Assembly: GCA_037074765.1 (NCBI GenBank)
Contig: JBAMDO010000179.1
Span: forward strand, 1-64,000
Reading direction: 5' to 3'
Source: Mansonella perstans
Taxonomy: Eukaryota > Nematoda > Chromadorea > Rhabditida > Onchocercidae
Length of the DNA: 64,000 nt
Positions 62,354-64,000 of this stretch are shown piece after piece (positions within the stretch are counted from its first letter, which is position 1; the number at the start of each line of letters is the position of its first letter). A program made the translations under genes and the position numbers. The notes beneath the pieces were generated by a model. It saw only the letters and a program-made list of their open reading frames with translations, was not told the origin of the DNA and did no database searches.

Positions 62354-64000
62354 TTCTGAAATTTGTGTAATATTTTATGAAAAATAAAATTTGACATTTG
62401 TTACTATTAATATATCGATGATTTTTTTTAAAATTAATTAACAAATAGTAACTTACTTAAACGATCAGCATCGAAAATTGTCATCTGAAAGGTTTAGAAT
62501 GACCAAATCATATTACAGATTGTTTGTCACCAGTGCAAAGTTTACGGTTGATTTGGTGGTCAAGAGTTATTGAACAGTAATGAAATTTGCAGAAAATCCT
62601 AACGCTTATCAAAGATATTATTAACATAATCACATTTTAAAGTTGGTAAACATTAAAAATGATTCAAATCCTTAAATTAATGGATTTGGTTTATTACATG
62701 TTGATAATACTTTTAGAAAATTTTTATGAATTAATAAAATTAGTTCATTATATAATTATATGATATGGTGATTAAGAGGGCTACTTATTGCTGGTAAGAT
62801 TAAATTTTTTTTGATAAAAATCAGCCCAATCTGTGATAGCTAGGATTATTGTTTTTCATTTGATGTTGCAAACTAACTATCATCTGAAAGGTTAAGAAAT
62901 ATCATCTAAAAGGTTAAGAATGACCAAATTATATCACAGAATATTTGTCATCAGCGCAAAGGTTACGGTTGATTTGTAAATCAAGAGTTATCAGAGATTA
63001 ATAGAATGTGCAGAAAATTATTTAAATGATTACAGATTAAGCGTCACATCAATTTTTCTATTCCTTACTCTGTGACTAATTTGTATTACTTACTCTTTTC
63101 AATAATTAGACCTGTAACTGTGAATTGATGTTACTTTAGGAATTTGAATAAATTTAAATGTTTATTTAGTAATTTGAATAGTCTACTCAAATTCCTGTTT
63201 AAGTTCTTAATTAATAAATTATTTTTTGCTTTTTCCGTTCTTCGTTTGTCGTTCTTTCTAAGAAATTTTTCGATGAAACGAAATAAAAAGTGAATGTATT
63301 ACAGCAAATGAAAAATGAAAAAAAAATTTTCCAAATCATTTAGTGAAAATTTTATTTAACAAAATTAACCAAACTTTTGCAGAATATGCAGTCCATTCAT
63401 TAATTGAGGCAAATCAAAATTATATGATGATTAAAGAGATAGTAATCCTGAATTTTGGTCTCTTTTTAGTTGCTATTAGATTTTCTAGATGATAACAATT
63501 ATTTATCGCAACCAAATCTTATCCTTAGATGGTTAATTAATTTCTTGCTCCATACAAAATTTTTTAATTGTTAAAGTGAAGACACGAACTGATGGCATTA
63601 GCAAAGAGGCAAACGTTATATTGGAAAATAGATAAATCAATGAATGGTTAGATCGTATACCAATAACTATTTGAATTGAATTCTTTTACAACAATTTTCT
63701 AAAAATATGATGGGCATTTGATACTTTAATAAAAAAATGTTATCTTGCCGCGAAATGCAGTTAAAAATTTCTTTTTAATGAATTATGATTATAATTCATG
63801 ATAAGTCCATACTTCCACAACACGGGAAAATAAATTAAATTTTTGTAAAATAAATTTTTTCACCTTTTATTCTGATGAAACTTGAAAATCACACAAGTTT
63901 TTTTTTTTGATTATGGCAATCAAATTCTCTTGAAGTGAAAATATTATTTTTATGATGTAGTTAAGTTGTGAAAATCCTGCCCCGGGGAAATTTCATGAAA
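62354..64000. other. 5' flank of GUSB to window end
   Basis: Contains a candidate upstream exon on - (62484-62457: CAG acceptor, ATG, 28 bases, then GTAAGT donor) and a diverged direct repeat (next entry). Beyond 63020 the sequence is AT-rich, with no exon-like segment recognised on either strand. Confidence 0.55.
62482..63019. repeat. Diverged direct duplication, about 118 bp, copies 421 bp apart
   Basis: Copy A (about 62482-62599) and copy B (about 62903-63019) share CATCTGAAAGGTT, AGAATGACCAAAT, TTTGTCA, GGTTACGGTTGATTTG-like, TCAAGAGTTAT and TGCAGAAAAT in the same order, with scattered substitutions. Copy A includes the acceptor and ATG of the candidate GUSB 5' exon. Confidence 0.8.

Overview
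The window is AT-rich nuclear DNA from a nematode, most likely a spirurid or filarial-type worm. Genes are split into many short exons. Introns start with GT (rarely GC) and end in TTTCAG-like acceptors. Several start codons lie a few bases after a pyrimidine-rich acceptor, as expected for spliced-leader trans-splicing. The best protein matches are to known nematode/animal families. I cannot name the genus from the sequence alone.

Layout, left to right: (1) 11-23227 (+), the C-terminal half of an UNC-73/Trio/Kalirin RhoGEF: DH2-PH2, then SH3-like, Ig, FnIII and a Trio-type kinase domain. It has an alternative short C-terminus at 13124. (2) 24732-28855 (-), the splicing factor SMU-1. (3) 31097-35701 (-), a Golgi stacking protein of the GRASP55/65 family. 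(4) 36789-40563 (+), the second-step splicing factor PRP17/CDC40. (5) 41480-42320 (+), mitochondrial ribosomal protein mL52. (6) 43211-47688 (-), a single-domain protein tyrosine phosphatase with a basic N-terminal tail. (7) 49660-54946 (+), an unrecognised zinc-ribbon-like, probably nuclear protein with SUMO-type motifs. (8) 56896-62353 (-), a secreted/lysosomal beta-glucuronidase (GH2). All eight models were built by hand from splice sites and reading phase. All are complete except the first, whose 5' part lies outside the window.

The genes do not form one pathway. Two encode spliceosomal WD40 proteins (SMU-1 and PRP17) on either side of the divergently transcribed GRASP gene. From memory, the C. 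elegans orthologues of unc-73, smu-1, prp-17 and the beta-glucuronidase are all on chromosome I, which would fit conserved macrosynteny. The remaining DNA is introns and intergenic AT-rich sequence with microsatellites, several minisatellites, short direct duplications and one perfect 22-bp inverted repeat. I recognised no tRNA, rRNA, CRISPR array or transposon ORF.

The most interesting points are: the nematode Trio kinase domain, whose catalytic-loop Asp is replaced by Ala (predicted pseudokinase); the in-exon donor that decides whether the GEF carries that tail; the uncharacterised zinc-ribbon/SUMO-motif protein; two GC-AG introns; a 26-nt microexon in the phosphatase; and duplicated splice-acceptor segments.
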